A stretch of 64,000 nt of DNA from Streptomyces monashensis (GTDB lineage: Bacteria; Actinomycetota; Actinomycetes; Streptomycetales; Streptomycetaceae), in the NCBI RefSeq assembly GCF_001866665.1, contig NZ_MLYO01000113.1, positions 1-64,000 of the forward strand. Direction: 5' to 3'. Below, piece after piece: positions 8,792-17,433 of the stretch. Made by a program: the position numbers and the translations under genes. Below the pieces are notes generated by a model that saw only the letters and a program-made list of their open reading frames with translations, was not told where the DNA came from and ran no database searches. The first letter of the stretch is position 1; each line of letters opens with the position of its first letter.

Positions 8792-9607
8792 CTAGGGGGC
8801 GCGGCGGAGCGACTTCCAGGAGACGGGGAAGTCGAAGTAGGTGTCCGGGTAGGGCTCGGGCTGGTACGTGTAGTGCCACCATTCCTCGGCGAGGTTCACG
8901 AATCCGAGGCTCTCCATGGTGTTCTTGAGCAGCATCCGGTTGGCACTCTGGACGCCCTGGATGCGCGGGTCGAGGGTGTGCGCGAGAGTGTCGAAGCAGT
9001 CGAATCCGGTGCCCATGTCGACGGAGTTGTCGGGGAAGCGCTCGTTCTTGGGCGCGAAGCAGGGCACCAGCGGCTCTCCGGGGCGGTAGGGCCGGGTCGG
9101 CCGCGCGGGGAGCTTCACGATCGTCAGGTCCATGGTCGAGCCGCGGCTGTGGCCGGACTTCGCGGCGATGTAACCGTCCTCGAACAGCCGGGTCTTGTCG
9201 ACGTTCGGGTAGAACTCGCCCTTCATCGACTGGGCGCCGAGGTCCTCGGCCCAGCGGACGAAGTCGTTCACGGCGCGCTGGGGCCGGTAGCAGTCGTAGA
9301 CCTTGAGCGTGTATCCCTTGCGCAGCAGTTCGAGCTGAGCCTTGTGGAGGGCTTCGGCGGCGGGACGGGTGAGGATGCAGATCGGTTGCCGGTAGCCGTC
9401 GACGGGCTCGCCGACGAAGTTGTGCGGGGTGAAGTAGCGGATCTCCTGGATGATCGTCGGATCCACGGTGCTCAGGGCGACGAAGTCCCTGGGCGCCTTG
9501 GGCTCCGTCGTCGTCCCCGCCGTCGCGGTCGCGGGGGTGACGGCCACGGCCAGCAGGGTGGCGAGGGCGGTGACGAGGCCGCGGAGCGCACCGGTGAGTC
9601 GTGTCAT
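8792..9607 (-). CDS. Secreted D-alanyl-D-alanine dipeptidase (VanX family)
   Basis: This zinc peptidase of the M15D/VanX type hydrolyses D-Ala-D-Ala. The precursor is 271 residues and opens with a Sec signal (LVTALATLLAVAVTPATATA), so it acts outside the membrane, unlike cytoplasmic VanX. The zinc and catalytic motifs are intact: SGHSRGSTMDLT supplies the metal-binding His and Asp, and EEWWHYTY the Glu and His. YDCYRPQRAV is also typical. ATG 9607 was chosen because it begins the signal peptide; the longer frame adds charged sequence. No vanH, vanA or vanRS genes are present, so a role in cell-wall recycling or remodelling is likelier than glycopeptide resistance. Confidence 0.88.
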   Translation of the reverse strand: MTRLTGALRGLVTALATLLAVAVTPATATAGTTTEPKAPRDFVALSTVDPTIIQEIRYFTPHNFVGEPVDGYRQPICILTRPAAEALHKAQLELLRKGYTLKVYDCYRPQRAVNDFVRWAEDLGAQSMKGEFYPNVDKTRLFEDGYIAAKSGHSRGSTMDLTIVKLPARPTRPYRPGEPLVPCFAPKNERFPDNSVDMGTGFDCFDTLAHTLDPRIQGVQSANRMLLKNTMESLGFVNLAEEWWHYTYQPEPYPDTYFDFPVSWKSLRRAP

Positions 9608-9703
9608 GTCTCCTGCATCTATCAGGTCCGGGCTCCGGCGGGGAAGCGATCGGATGCGATTCCCCCGGACGCCCTGCCCTTTTCCCGCTGCCGGTGGCAC
9701 ACT

Positions 9704-9720
9704 TCTGACGCTTCGTCAGA
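9704..9720. promoter_or_regulatory. Inverted repeat before the DUF35/thiolase operon
   Basis: TCTGACG-CTT-CGTCAGA is a perfect 7-bp-arm inverted repeat ending 20 bases before the TTG start of the DUF35 gene and 97 bp before the divergent VanX-like gene. Its position suits an operator overlapping the promoter or start region. No regulator gene lies beside it, so the protein that binds is unknown. Confidence 0.55.
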
Positions 9721-9740
9721 TTCGATACCGGGGAGGTACC

Positions 9741-10187
9741 TTGCCGCACACACGCACACCCGCGGTCGCCGGCTGGCTCGACGGAGAGGGCGAGGATTTC
9801 CGGCTGCTGGGCACGCGCTGCTCGTCCTGCGGGTCGGTGTTCTTCCCGCGTGAGGACGTCCACTGCCGCAACCCGCTGTGCGCGGGCGGCGCACTGGAGG
9901 AGGTTCCGCTGTCACGAAAGGGGCATATCTGGTCGTACACCGACAGTCATTATCGACCACCGTCACCCTATGTGAGCAATCCGGAACTTCCGTGGGAGCC
10001 GTACGCGTTGATCGCTGTGGAGCTGGCGGCCGAGCGGATCGTGGTGCTCGGACAGGCGGCTCCCGGGGTCACCGTCGCCGGCCTGGCGGTGGGCATGGAG
10101 GTGGAGGCCGTTCCCGGCGTGCTCGACGAGGACGCGGAGACGGCCCGGACGATCTGGCACTGGCGGCCGACGGGGGTGCGCGCATGA
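9741..10187 (+). CDS. DUF35 (OB-fold, zinc ribbon) acyl-CoA-associated protein
   Basis: This 148-residue partner protein has an N-terminal zinc ribbon (GTRCSSCGSVFFP, then CRNPLCAGG) and an OB-fold that binds acyl-CoA, the usual DUF35 layout. Such proteins pair with thiolases of the SCP-x/acetyl-CoA acetyltransferase type; in actinobacterial side-chain degradation the pair forms a complex. The start is TTG 9741, the only one with a good ribosome site (GGGAGG at 9731-9736); the longer frame runs back through the promoter. The stop overlaps the thiolase ATG in an ATGA, showing translational coupling. Confidence 0.85.
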   Translation: MPHTRTPAVAGWLDGEGEDFRLLGTRCSSCGSVFFPREDVHCRNPLCAGGALEEVPLSRKGHIWSYTDSHYRPPSPYVSNPELPWEPYALIAVELAAERIVVLGQAAPGVTVAGLAVGMEVEAVPGVLDEDAETARTIWHWRPTGVRA

Positions 10188-11374
10188 CGAGGGACGTGGC
10201 GGTGCTCGGCGCGGGCATGCACCCCTGGGGCAAGTGGGGGCACTCCTTCGTGGAGTACGGGACGGCGGCGGCCCGCGCCGCCCTCGCGGATGCCGGTGTC
10301 GCCTGGGGGGACGTCGGCTCGATCGTGGGCGCGGACACGGTGCGCGGCGGCTATCCCGGGTACGTCGCGGGGGCGACGTTCGCCAAGGCCCTGGGGTGGC
10401 AGGGGGCGCGGGTCGCGAGCGTGTACGCGGCGTGCGCGTCCGGGGCGCAGGCGATCGCCGCCGCGCGGGCGCAGATCCTCGCAGGGCTCACGGAGGTCGT
10501 CCTCGTGGTGGGGGCCGACGCCGCACCCAAGGGCTTCTTCCGGCCCGCGGGCGGGGACCGTCCCGACGACCCGGACTGGCTGCGCTTCCGGCTGCTGGGC
10601 GCGACGAACCCGGTGTACTTCGGGCTGTACGCGCGCCGGCGGATGGCGGTGCACGGGGACACACCGGAGGACTTCGCGCTGGTCAAGGTGAAGAACGCCG
10701 CCCTGGGGGCGCTCAATCCGTACGCCCGGTACCGCAAGCGGGTCACCGCCGAGGAGGTCGCCGCCTCCGCGGTGGTCGCCGATCCGCTGCGGCTGCTCGA
10801 CATCTGCGCCACCTCCGACGGCGCGGCGGCCCTGGTCCTCTCCAGCGTCGGCTTCGCGCACCGGCACGGCGTGCGTCGGCCGGTGCGGATCCGCGCGGTG
10901 TCCACGGTGACCCCACGTTTCCCGAACACGGTGCTGGACCTGCCGGACATCGCCACGGACTCCGCGGTCGCGGTGGAGCCGCCGGGCGAGACGTTCCGCG
11001 CGTCCGTCGCGCGTGCGGCCTACGAGGAGGCGGGCATCGGCCCCGAGGACCTGTCCCTCGCGGAGGTCTACGACCTGTCCACCGCGCTGGAGTTGCAGTG
11101 GTACGAGGACCTGGGGCTGTGCGGCGCGGGCGAGGGCGCGAAGCTGCTGCGCGAGGGCGTGACGGCCCCGGGCGGGCGCATACCCGTCAACCCCAGCGGT
11201 GGACTGGCCTCCTTCGGGGAGGCGGTGCCGGCCCAGGCCATCGCCCAGGTCTGCGAGCTGGCCTGGCAGCTGAGAGGCACCGCGGGCGATCGGCAGGTCG
11301 CCGGGGCCCGCGTGGGGATCACGGCCAACCAGGGGCTGTTCGGGCACGGCTCGTCGGTGGTCGCGGTGCGGTGA
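10184..11374 (+). CDS. Thiolase-family acetyl-CoA acetyltransferase (SCP-x type)
   Basis: This 396-residue thiolase-fold enzyme probably cleaves or forms a C-C bond on acyl-CoA. The nucleophile region is YAACASGAQA (Cys84), and the C-terminal loops are NPSGGLASFGEAVPA and NQGLFGHGSS. The middle YDLSTALELQWYEDLGL corresponds to the loop that replaces the classical NEAFA of degradative thiolases, as in SCP-x and lipid-transfer thiolases. The ATGA overlap with the DUF35 gene shows they are made together and probably form a heteromeric complex. The substrate is unknown; short or branched side-chain acyl-CoA is possible. Confidence 0.88.
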   Translation: MTRDVAVLGAGMHPWGKWGHSFVEYGTAAARAALADAGVAWGDVGSIVGADTVRGGYPGYVAGATFAKALGWQGARVASVYAACASGAQAIAAARAQILAGLTEVVLVVGADAAPKGFFRPAGGDRPDDPDWLRFRLLGATNPVYFGLYARRRMAVHGDTPEDFALVKVKNAALGALNPYARYRKRVTAEEVAASAVVADPLRLLDICATSDGAAALVLSSVGFAHRHGVRRPVRIRAVSTVTPRFPNTVLDLPDIATDSAVAVEPPGETFRASVARAAYEEAGIGPEDLSLAEVYDLSTALELQWYEDLGLCGAGEGAKLLREGVTAPGGRIPVNPSGGLASFGEAVPAQAIAQVCELAWQLRGTAGDRQVAGARVGITANQGLFGHGSSVVAVR

Positions 11375-11508
11375 GGGTGACGCGAGCAGAGCGGCGTGCG
11401 AGGTGTGGTGACACAAAGGTTTTCCACTCTCTGTGATCACGCCGGAATCCTGTGTGAACGTCTCATGAACTGCGCCTGGGCACGCCCGGGCAGCGCAATC
11501 ATGCTCCC

Positions 11509-13170
11509 GTGCACTCCTGGACGGATACTCTCCGCTTCGCCTTCCAGCCGGTGGTCAACCTGAGGACTGGCGCGGTCACCGCACTGGAGACGCTCGCCCG
11601 CCCGGAAACGGGTGACATCCTCGCCGAGGCCCGCCGGGATCCCGAACTCGACGGCAGGCTCACGGTGTTGGCTCTGCGGGCGGCGACGCACAAGGAGACG
11701 TTGCTGCCGCTGCACCTGAACGTGTTCGCGGCCACGCTCGCCGACCTCGGCGGCCTCACCCCGCTGCACGACGCCGTGCGCGCGACCGGGCGCATGCCCT
11801 GGGAGGTGACGCTCGACATCGTCCCGCCGTACACGCACGTGCCGCAGCGGGCGCTGCTGGAGGCGGTGGCGTCCATGCGCGAACAGGGGTTCCGGATCAG
11901 CGCGGACGGCATCGGAGACGGCGACATACCGCTGCGGCTACTCAACGACCTCTCGCCCGACCTGGTCAAGCTCGACGGCTCGCTGCTGGCCCGGCCCGCC
12001 GCGGTGCGGGCGATGCGGACGCTGTGCGAGGGACTGGGCGCCCTGGTCGCCGTGGAGGGGGTCGAGACCGAGCTCCAGTGTGCGGCGGCGCTCTCGGCCG
12101 GTGCCCAGCTGGCCCAGGGCGAGCTGTTCGCGCCGCCCGCGCGGATCCCGGTCGCGGACGTGTACGTACCGCCGCGCTCCCCCGGTGCCGTGGGCGTGCC
12201 CCGGTCCGGGCCGTCCGTGCCCTCCGTGCGGGAGTTCGTGCGCCCGGCCGCCGTCCTGCCGGTGACCGCGTCGGCGGGGCAGGTGCGGGCGCTGCTGACC
12301 GGGTCGCCGGACGTCTCCGGCGTGCTGCTGGTGGACCAGGCCGGCCGGCCCGTCCGGTCGGTGCACCGCTCGCGCTTCCTGCTGTCGATGTCCGCCCGCT
12401 ACGGTCACGCCCTGTACGCCGACCGGCCCGCTTTCAAGCTGGGCGACGCGCCCCGCACGGTCGGCGTGGACGCCACGGCCTGGGAGGTGCTGGACGTGGT
12501 CGCGATCGGCGACCGGGACCGGACCTCCGACGATGTGGCGGTGGTCGACGCGCGGGAGCGCTGCGTGGGGGTGGTACGGCTCGCGGACCTGGTCCGGGCC
12601 CTGGCCGAGAGCAGGGTCGAGGAGGCGGCCGGCCTCAACCCGCTGACCCGGCTGCCCGGTTCGGACGCGATCACGACCGAGGTCGACCGGTGGATCGCGG
12701 ACGGGCGGACGTTCGCGCTCAGCTGGCTGGACATCGATCATTTCAAGCAGGTCAACGACGGCGCGGGGTTCGCCGCGGGCGACGAGCTGATCCGGTCCGT
12801 GGGCCGCGCGCTCCAGCAGGCGGTCGTGGGGCACGCGCGCGTGGGGCACATCGGCGGGGACGACTTCCTGGTGCTGGCCGACGAGGAAGCGCTCGGTCCG
12901 GTGGTCGCCGGCGTGCTCGACGCGCCGTGGTCGGCGGGCGGCCGGCCGGTCACGCTCTCCGTCGCGACCGTCGTGTGCGTCCCGGGCAGCGTGGGCGACC
13001 ATCGGCAGGCCGCGGCCCATCTCGCGCCGCTGAAGAAGGAGGCCAAGGCGTTGCGCGGCGCGAGCTGGGTCCTCGGGCGCGCCGGGGCCGCCGGTCACGA
13101 GGTGCGGCGCGGCGGCACGGGGACGGCTGCGGCGCAGGCCGGGTACGCGGCCGTGGAGCCCGGACTCTGA
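11509..13170 (+). CDS. EAL-CBS-GGDEF protein, c-di-GMP related
   Basis: This 553-residue cytoplasmic protein has an unusual order: N-terminal EAL phosphodiesterase-like domain (about 5-220), a CBS-like middle (about 240-370), and C-terminal GGDEF-like domain (about 375-530). Signatures are altered. EAL is ETL; the DDFG loop reads SADGIGDG, losing the second metal-binding Asp; KLDGS and VEGVE are kept. The GGDEF motif reads HIGGDDF, with Asp for the catalytic Glu. It may be a weak enzyme or a c-di-GMP/nucleotide sensor. c-di-GMP controls Streptomyces development through BldD. The GTG start has no clear ribosome site, so a leaderless mRNA is possible. The unrelated glpF follows after 263 bases. 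Confidence 0.85.
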   Translation: MHSWTDTLRFAFQPVVNLRTGAVTALETLARPETGDILAEARRDPELDGRLTVLALRAATHKETLLPLHLNVFAATLADLGGLTPLHDAVRATGRMPWEVTLDIVPPYTHVPQRALLEAVASMREQGFRISADGIGDGDIPLRLLNDLSPDLVKLDGSLLARPAAVRAMRTLCEGLGALVAVEGVETELQCAAALSAGAQLAQGELFAPPARIPVADVYVPPRSPGAVGVPRSGPSVPSVREFVRPAAVLPVTASAGQVRALLTGSPDVSGVLLVDQAGRPVRSVHRSRFLLSMSARYGHALYADRPAFKLGDAPRTVGVDATAWEVLDVVAIGDRDRTSDDVAVVDARERCVGVVRLADLVRALAESRVEEAAGLNPLTRLPGSDAITTEVDRWIADGRTFALSWLDIDHFKQVNDGAGFAAGDELIRSVGRALQQAVVGHARVGHIGGDDFLVLADEEALGPVVAGVLDAPWSAGGRPVTLSVATVVCVPGSVGDHRQAAAHLAPLKKEAKALRGASWVLGRAGAAGHEVRRGGTGTAAAQAGYAAVEPGL

Positions 13171-13258
13171 ACGCCCCCTTCGTATACGGCCCTTGAGGCA
13201 CGCATGTGACGGGTGCGCCGGTGTCACCGTCGCCGTCGGCAGCCTTGACGCCCCCGGA

Positions 13259-13282
13259 ACACCGGTGAACACTTCCCGGTGT
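13259..13282. promoter_or_regulatory. Inverted repeat upstream of glpF
   Basis: ACACCGG-N10-CCGGTGT lies 89 bases after the EAL gene stop and about 150 bases before glpF. It may be an operator for glycerol control or a stem ending the EAL-gene transcript. No gylR-type IclR regulator is encoded in the window. Confidence 0.35.
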
Positions 13283-13433
13283 CGGCCGACATCGCCGTAC
13301 ATTCTCGGCGTTATCAGGCACTGTGCCATCGAACCGTCCTGCTTCCCACCGTCGGTCGAAGTCGTCAAGGGAACCGTTTCTGCACGGAGGCCCGGGGCCG
13401 CGTGCCCCCTCAACCCGCGCCAAGGGAGCCGCC

Positions 13434-14177
13434 ATGAGCAACGGGCACATTTTCGTCGGCGAGGTCATCGGCACCGCGATCCTGATCCTGTTCGGTGCCG
13501 GTGTCTGCGCCGCCGTCACCCTCAGACACTCCAAGGCGCGGGCCTCGGGCTGGATCGTCATCGCGTTCGGCTGGGGCTTCGGGGTCCTCGCGGGCGCGTA
13601 CACCGCCGCGCCCCTCTCCGGAGGCCAGCTCAACCCCGCGGTCACCCTCGGCATCGCGATCGACACCGGCAAGTGGGGCAAGGTCTGGGTGTATCTGCTG
13701 GGCCAGCTCGTCGGCGCGATGCTCGGCGCCGTACTCGCCTATCTGGCGTACCTCGCCCAGTTCCAGGCCAATGTCCGCGAGGAGGGCGACGGCGAGACAG
13801 ACGGGCCGGTGGCGACGCTCGGCATCTTCTCGACCATCCCGGAGATCCGGAACCCGGTCGCCAACCTGATCACCGAGATCATCGCGACCATGGCGCTGGT
13901 GCTGCCCGTCCTCGCCTTCGGGCTGACGAAGGGGCTCGGCGAGTCCGGCACGACCGCACTGATCGTCTCCCTGCTCGTCGTCGGCATCGGACTCTCCCTC
14001 GGCGGCCCCACCGGCTACGCCATCAACCCGGCCCGCGACCTCGGCCCGCGCATCGTGCACACCTTCCTGCCGATCCCCCACAAGGGCACGTCCGACTGGG
14101 GTTACGCCTGGGTCCCGGTCGCCGGCCCGCTGATCGGCGGCACACTCGCCGGCCTCCTCTACAACGCGGCCTTCTGA
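13434..14177 (+). CDS. glpF: Glycerol uptake facilitator (aquaglyceroporin, MIP family)
   Basis: This 247-residue membrane channel passes glycerol across the cytoplasmic membrane. The two pore motifs are present: LNPAVTL near residue 67 and INPARDLGPR near residue 197. The Asp after the second NPAR is characteristic of glycerol-conducting members as opposed to strict water channels. Six transmembrane helices can be followed. ATG 13434 is preceded by AAGGGAG and begins the first helix; the longer frame adds only charged sequence. glpK follows after 138 bases, so the pair forms an uptake-and-trapping unit. glpD and a gylR regulator are absent here, unlike the classical streptomycete gyl operon. 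Confidence 0.93.
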   Translation: MSNGHIFVGEVIGTAILILFGAGVCAAVTLRHSKARASGWIVIAFGWGFGVLAGAYTAAPLSGGQLNPAVTLGIAIDTGKWGKVWVYLLGQLVGAMLGAVLAYLAYLAQFQANVREEGDGETDGPVATLGIFSTIPEIRNPVANLITEIIATMALVLPVLAFGLTKGLGESGTTALIVSLLVVGIGLSLGGPTGYAINPARDLGPRIVHTFLPIPHKGTSDWGYAWVPVAGPLIGGTLAGLLYNAAF

Positions 14178-14315
14178 CCCCCGTGCCCCCGTCGTCCGGG
14201 TACGCCCCGGTCCCGTACGTCCTGATCCCCCGTACGCCCTTCTTGACTTCTCCGACCCCCGCGCGTCTCAGCGACCCACGCAGCGACCGCGCACACCAGC
14301 GACCCAGGGACTGCC

Positions 14316-15836
14316 ATGACGGACACCGCCGAGAAGTACGTCGCCGCCATCGACCAGGGCACCACGTCCAGCCGCTGCATCGTCTTCGACCACAGTGGCG
14401 CGATCGTCGCCGTCGACCAGCGCGAGCACCGCCAGATCTTTCCCAAGCCGGGCTGGGTGGAGCACGACGCGACCGAGATCTGGGCCAAGGTGCAGGCCGT
14501 CGTGGCCGGGGCGCTGGCCAAGGCCGGGCTGCGCGCCGACCAGTTGAGCGCGCTCGGCATCACCAACCAGCGGGAGACCACGGTCCTGTGGGACCGCGCC
14601 ACGGGCAAGCCCGTGCACAACGCCATCGTCTGGCAGGACACCCGTACCGCGGCGCTGTGCGCCGAACTCGGCGGCGCGGACGGGCAGGACCGCTTCCGCG
14701 AGCAGACCGGGCTGCCGCTCGCCAGCTACTTCTCCGGGCCCAAGGCGGCCTGGCTGCTCGACCACGTGCCGGGGCTGCGGGAGCGGGCCGAGCGCGGCGA
14801 GATCGCGTTCGGGACCATCGACTCCTGGCTGATCTGGAACCTCACCGGCGGCACGGACGGCGGCCGGCACCTCACCGACGTCACCAACGCCGGCCGCACC
14901 CTGCTCATGAACCTCGACACCCTCCAGTGGGATCCCGCCATCCTGTCCGCCATGAACATCCCCGCGGCGCTGCTGCCGGAGATCCGGTCCTCCGCCGAGG
15001 TCTACGGCACGGCGGTCGGGCAGCTCGCCGGGGTGCCCGTGGCCTCGGCGCTGGGCGATCAGCAGGCCGCCGTGTTCGGGCAGGCCTGCTACGACGTCGG
15101 CACCGCGAAGAACACGTACGGGACCGGCAGCTTCCTGCTGCTGAACACCGGCAACCGGCCGGTGCCGTCCAAGAGCGGGCTGCTGACGACGATGGGCTAC
15201 AAGATCGGCGGGGAGGCGCCGGTGTACTGCCTGGAAGGGTCCATAGCGATAACGGGCGCGCTCGTGCAGTGGTTCCGCGACCAGCTCGGGATCATCCGCA
15301 CCGCCGACGAGATCGAGACGCTGGCGGCGAGCGTGGACGACAACGGCGGCGCCTACATCGTGCCCGCGTTCTCCGGCCTGTTCGCGCCGTACTGGCGCGC
15401 CGACGCGCGCGGGGTCGTCACCGGCCTCACCCGGTACGTCACGAAGGCACATCTCGCGCGCGCGGTGCTGGAGGCGACGAGCTGGCAGACGCGGGAGGTC
15501 GTGGACGCGATGTACCAGGACTCCGGGGTGCGGATCAGCACCCTGAAGGTCGACGGCGGCATGACGAGGAACAACCTGCTCATGCAGCACCAGGCGGACG
15601 TCCTCGGCGTGCCGGTGATCCGCCCGCGGGTGTCGGAGACGACCTGCCTGGGGGCCGCGTACGCGGCCGGTCTGGCGACGGGCGTCTGGAACGACCTGGA
15701 CGAGCTGAAGTCGCACTGGCGCGAGGACGCGCAGTGGACGCCCGCGATGGAGGCGTCGGAGCGCGAGCGCGAGTACCGCAACTGGCGCCGGGCGGTGGAG
15801 AAGAGCTTCGGCTGGCTGGAGGAGGACGGCGAGTAG
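14316..15836 (+). CDS. glpK: Glycerol kinase
   Basis: This 506-residue FGGY-family kinase converts glycerol plus ATP to sn-glycerol 3-phosphate, trapping glycerol brought in by GlpF. The N-terminal phosphate-binding loop AAIDQGTTSSRCIVFD, the glycerol-site sequences TNQRETTVLWD and WQDTRT, and the C-terminal KVDGGMTRNNLLMQHQAD are diagnostic. Length and motif order are complete. It follows glpF co-directionally. The transcript probably ends in the multi-arm hairpin immediately after the stop. The divergence from the conservon downstream suggests no functional link to it. Confidence 0.95.
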   Translation: MTDTAEKYVAAIDQGTTSSRCIVFDHSGAIVAVDQREHRQIFPKPGWVEHDATEIWAKVQAVVAGALAKAGLRADQLSALGITNQRETTVLWDRATGKPVHNAIVWQDTRTAALCAELGGADGQDRFREQTGLPLASYFSGPKAAWLLDHVPGLRERAERGEIAFGTIDSWLIWNLTGGTDGGRHLTDVTNAGRTLLMNLDTLQWDPAILSAMNIPAALLPEIRSSAEVYGTAVGQLAGVPVASALGDQQAAVFGQACYDVGTAKNTYGTGSFLLLNTGNRPVPSKSGLLTTMGYKIGGEAPVYCLEGSIAITGALVQWFRDQLGIIRTADEIETLAASVDDNGGAYIVPAFSGLFAPYWRADARGVVTGLTRYVTKAHLARAVLEATSWQTREVVDAMYQDSGVRISTLKVDGGMTRNNLLMQHQADVLGVPVIRPRVSETTCLGAAYAAGLATGVWNDLDELKSHWREDAQWTPAMEASEREREYRNWRRAVEKSFGWLEEDGE

Positions 15837-15840
15837 AGGC

Positions 15841-15896
15841 CACGCGCGCGTACGGATCTCCGTACACGCGCGTGCTGTTCGCCGTACGCGCGCGTG
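15841..15896. terminator. Three-arm terminator region after glpK
   Basis: The 15-base left arm at 15841-15855 pairs perfectly with 15882-15896 and with a single mismatch to 15860-15874. Two alternative hairpins can therefore form with the same 5' arm. It starts 5 bases after glpK and lies between convergent genes, so it can serve both glpK and the conservon transcript. Confidence 0.65.
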
Positions 15897-15954
15897 CTTC
15901 TCACCGGACCACGGCCCGTGCCCCGGTCGGCGGGGGTACGGGCCGTGTCCGTCG

Positions 15955-16560
15955 TCAGCCGATGACGGGTTCGCGGTGGTCGGCCGCGTGGTGCATCGCG
16001 TGCTGGACGACGCCGATGAGCACCTCCTTGACCGATTCGCGGTCACGCGCGTCGCACAGGACGACGGGGACGTCGTCGTCCAGGTCGAGGGCCTGCCGGA
16101 CCGCCTCACCGGGGTAACGGGCCGAGCCCTCGAAGCAGTTGACGCCGACGAGGAAGGGGATGGAGCGCCGCTCGAAGTAGTCCACGGCGGCGAAGCAGTC
16201 CTCCAGGCGGCGCGTGTCGGCGAGCACGACGGCGCCGAGCGCACCCTCGGACAACTCGTCCCACATGAACCAGAACCGCTCCTGCCCGGGTGTGCCGAAC
16301 AGGTACAGCACCAGGTCCTCGCGCAGGGTGATGCGGCCGAAGTCCATGGCCACCGTGGTGGTGTGCTTGCCCTCCACGCCGCTGACGTCGTCGACCGGGC
16401 GGCCGGCCTCGGTGAGCAGTTCCTCGGTGCGCAGCGGCCTGATCTCACTGACGGCGCCGACGAGGGTCGTCTTGCCCACGCCGAAGCCGCCGGCCACCAG
16501 GATCTTGAGCGTGACGGGCTCGACCGGGGGCTTGCCTCGCTCAGAACGCCCGAAGATCAT
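15955..16560 (-). CDS. cvnD: Conservon small GTPase CvnD
   Basis: This 201-residue Ras-like GTPase is the fourth product of a conservon, a membrane-associated complex likened to eukaryotic G-protein signalling. The P-loop is GGFGVGKTTLVGAVSE. G3 appears as LFGTPGQERFW, where PGQ replaces the usual AGQ, and the base-recognition stretch is VGVNCFEG (Asn but no NKxD Asp), as in other actinomycete CvnD proteins. It is expected to cycle between GTP and GDP and recruit partners. It lies 36 bases after cvnC on the same strand. No cytochrome P450 (CvnE) gene follows. Confidence 0.92.
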   Translation of the reverse strand: MIFGRSERGKPPVEPVTLKILVAGGFGVGKTTLVGAVSEIRPLRTEELLTEAGRPVDDVSGVEGKHTTTVAMDFGRITLREDLVLYLFGTPGQERFWFMWDELSEGALGAVVLADTRRLEDCFAAVDYFERRSIPFLVGVNCFEGSARYPGEAVRQALDLDDDVPVVLCDARDRESVKEVLIGVVQHAMHHAADHREPVIG

Positions 16561-16596
16561 CGGTCTCTTCTCCTGCTCGATGGGGTCGGGGGACGG

Positions 16597-16989
16597 TCAC
16601 AGGGCCCGCAGGCCGTTGATCACGTCGCGCAGAATGCTCTCGTCCGGCAGCTCGGCCGGGGGTATCGGGCGGGACACATGGACGAGTTCCGCGTGCACGA
16701 GATCGCCGACGAGCACCCGGATCACGCCGATCGGCAGGTCGACCTCCGCGGCGAGTTCGGCCACCGACTGCGGCTCGGCCCGGCACAGTCCGACGATCGC
16801 CACGTGCTCCGGCGAGAGCGTCGGGTCCGCTTCCACGTCGCCCGCGTCCGGTTCCGTGACGACCACCGCGATCAGGTCGAGGCGGTGCTGGGCCGGACTG
16901 GTGGTCCGGCCGCGCGTCATGGCGTAGGGACGGACGACCGGTCCCGCCTCGTCGTCGAACCAGTGGCTTCTTCCCTCGTCTGTGCTCAT
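16597..16989 (-). CDS. cvnC: Conservon protein CvnC (DUF742)
   Basis: This 130-residue DUF742 protein is the third member of the conservon. It begins with an acidic stretch, then RPYAMTRGRTTS, and holds a winged-helix-like C-terminal region (VAELAAEVDLPIGVIRVLVG) typical of the family. In characterised conservons it associates with CvnA, CvnB and CvnD at the membrane; a biochemical activity is not established. It is separated by 9 bases from cvnB upstream and 36 bases from cvnD downstream, consistent with one transcript. Confidence 0.92.
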   Translation of the reverse strand: MSTDEGRSHWFDDEAGPVVRPYAMTRGRTTSPAQHRLDLIAVVVTEPDAGDVEADPTLSPEHVAIVGLCRAEPQSVAELAAEVDLPIGVIRVLVGDLVHAELVHVSRPIPPAELPDESILRDVINGLRAL

Positions 16990-16998
16990 GCCATCCCA

Positions 16999-17433
16999 CT
17001 ACCCTCCTGCGGGCAGATCGGTGCGCGGGGAGGTACCCAGATGCACACCGACCCGCTTGACCAGCAGGGTCATCTCGTAGGCGACCTGCCCGACGTCGGA
17101 GTCGGCGTCCGAGAGGACGGCGAGGCAGCTGCCGTCGCCGGCGGCGGTGACGAACAGGAAGGCGTCGTCCAGCTCGACCACCGTCTGGCGGACGCTACCT
17201 GCGTCGAAGTGGCGGCCCACGCCCTTGGCGAGGCTGTGGAACCCGGACGCCACGGCGGCCAGATGCTCGCTGTCCTCCCGGGTCAGGTCCTTCGACACGC
17301 CCATGGGAAGGCCGTCGCCGGACAGGATGACGGCCTTGCGGATGCTGGCGACCCGGTCGACCAGGTCGTCCAGGAGCCAGTTCAGCCCCCCCTTGTCGGT
17401 CGTCGTGTGGCCGGTGGCCTTCGGTGCGGTCAT
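16999..17433 (-). CDS. cvnB: Conservon roadblock/LC7 protein CvnB
   Basis: This 144-residue roadblock/LC7-domain protein probably acts as a dimeric scaffold or GTPase-activating partner for CvnD, as the related MglB does for MglA. The sequence LLDDLVDRVASIRKAVILS followed by GDGLPMGVSKDL is the family signature. Its ATG overlaps the cvnA stop in an ATGA at 17430-17433, so its translation is coupled to the sensor-kinase-like protein. It is essentially the full domain with short tails. Confidence 0.93.
   Translation of the reverse strand: MTAPKATGHTTTDKGGLNWLLDDLVDRVASIRKAVILSGDGLPMGVSKDLTREDSEHLAAVASGFHSLAKGVGRHFDAGSVRQTVVELDDAFLFVTAAGDGSCLAVLSDADSDVGQVAYEMTLLVKRVGVHLGTSPRTDLPAGG

Noticed and set aside
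8792..9607. Glycopeptide-resistance cluster
   Set aside because: Only a VanX-type protein is present; vanH, vanA and vanRS are absent and the protein is secreted.
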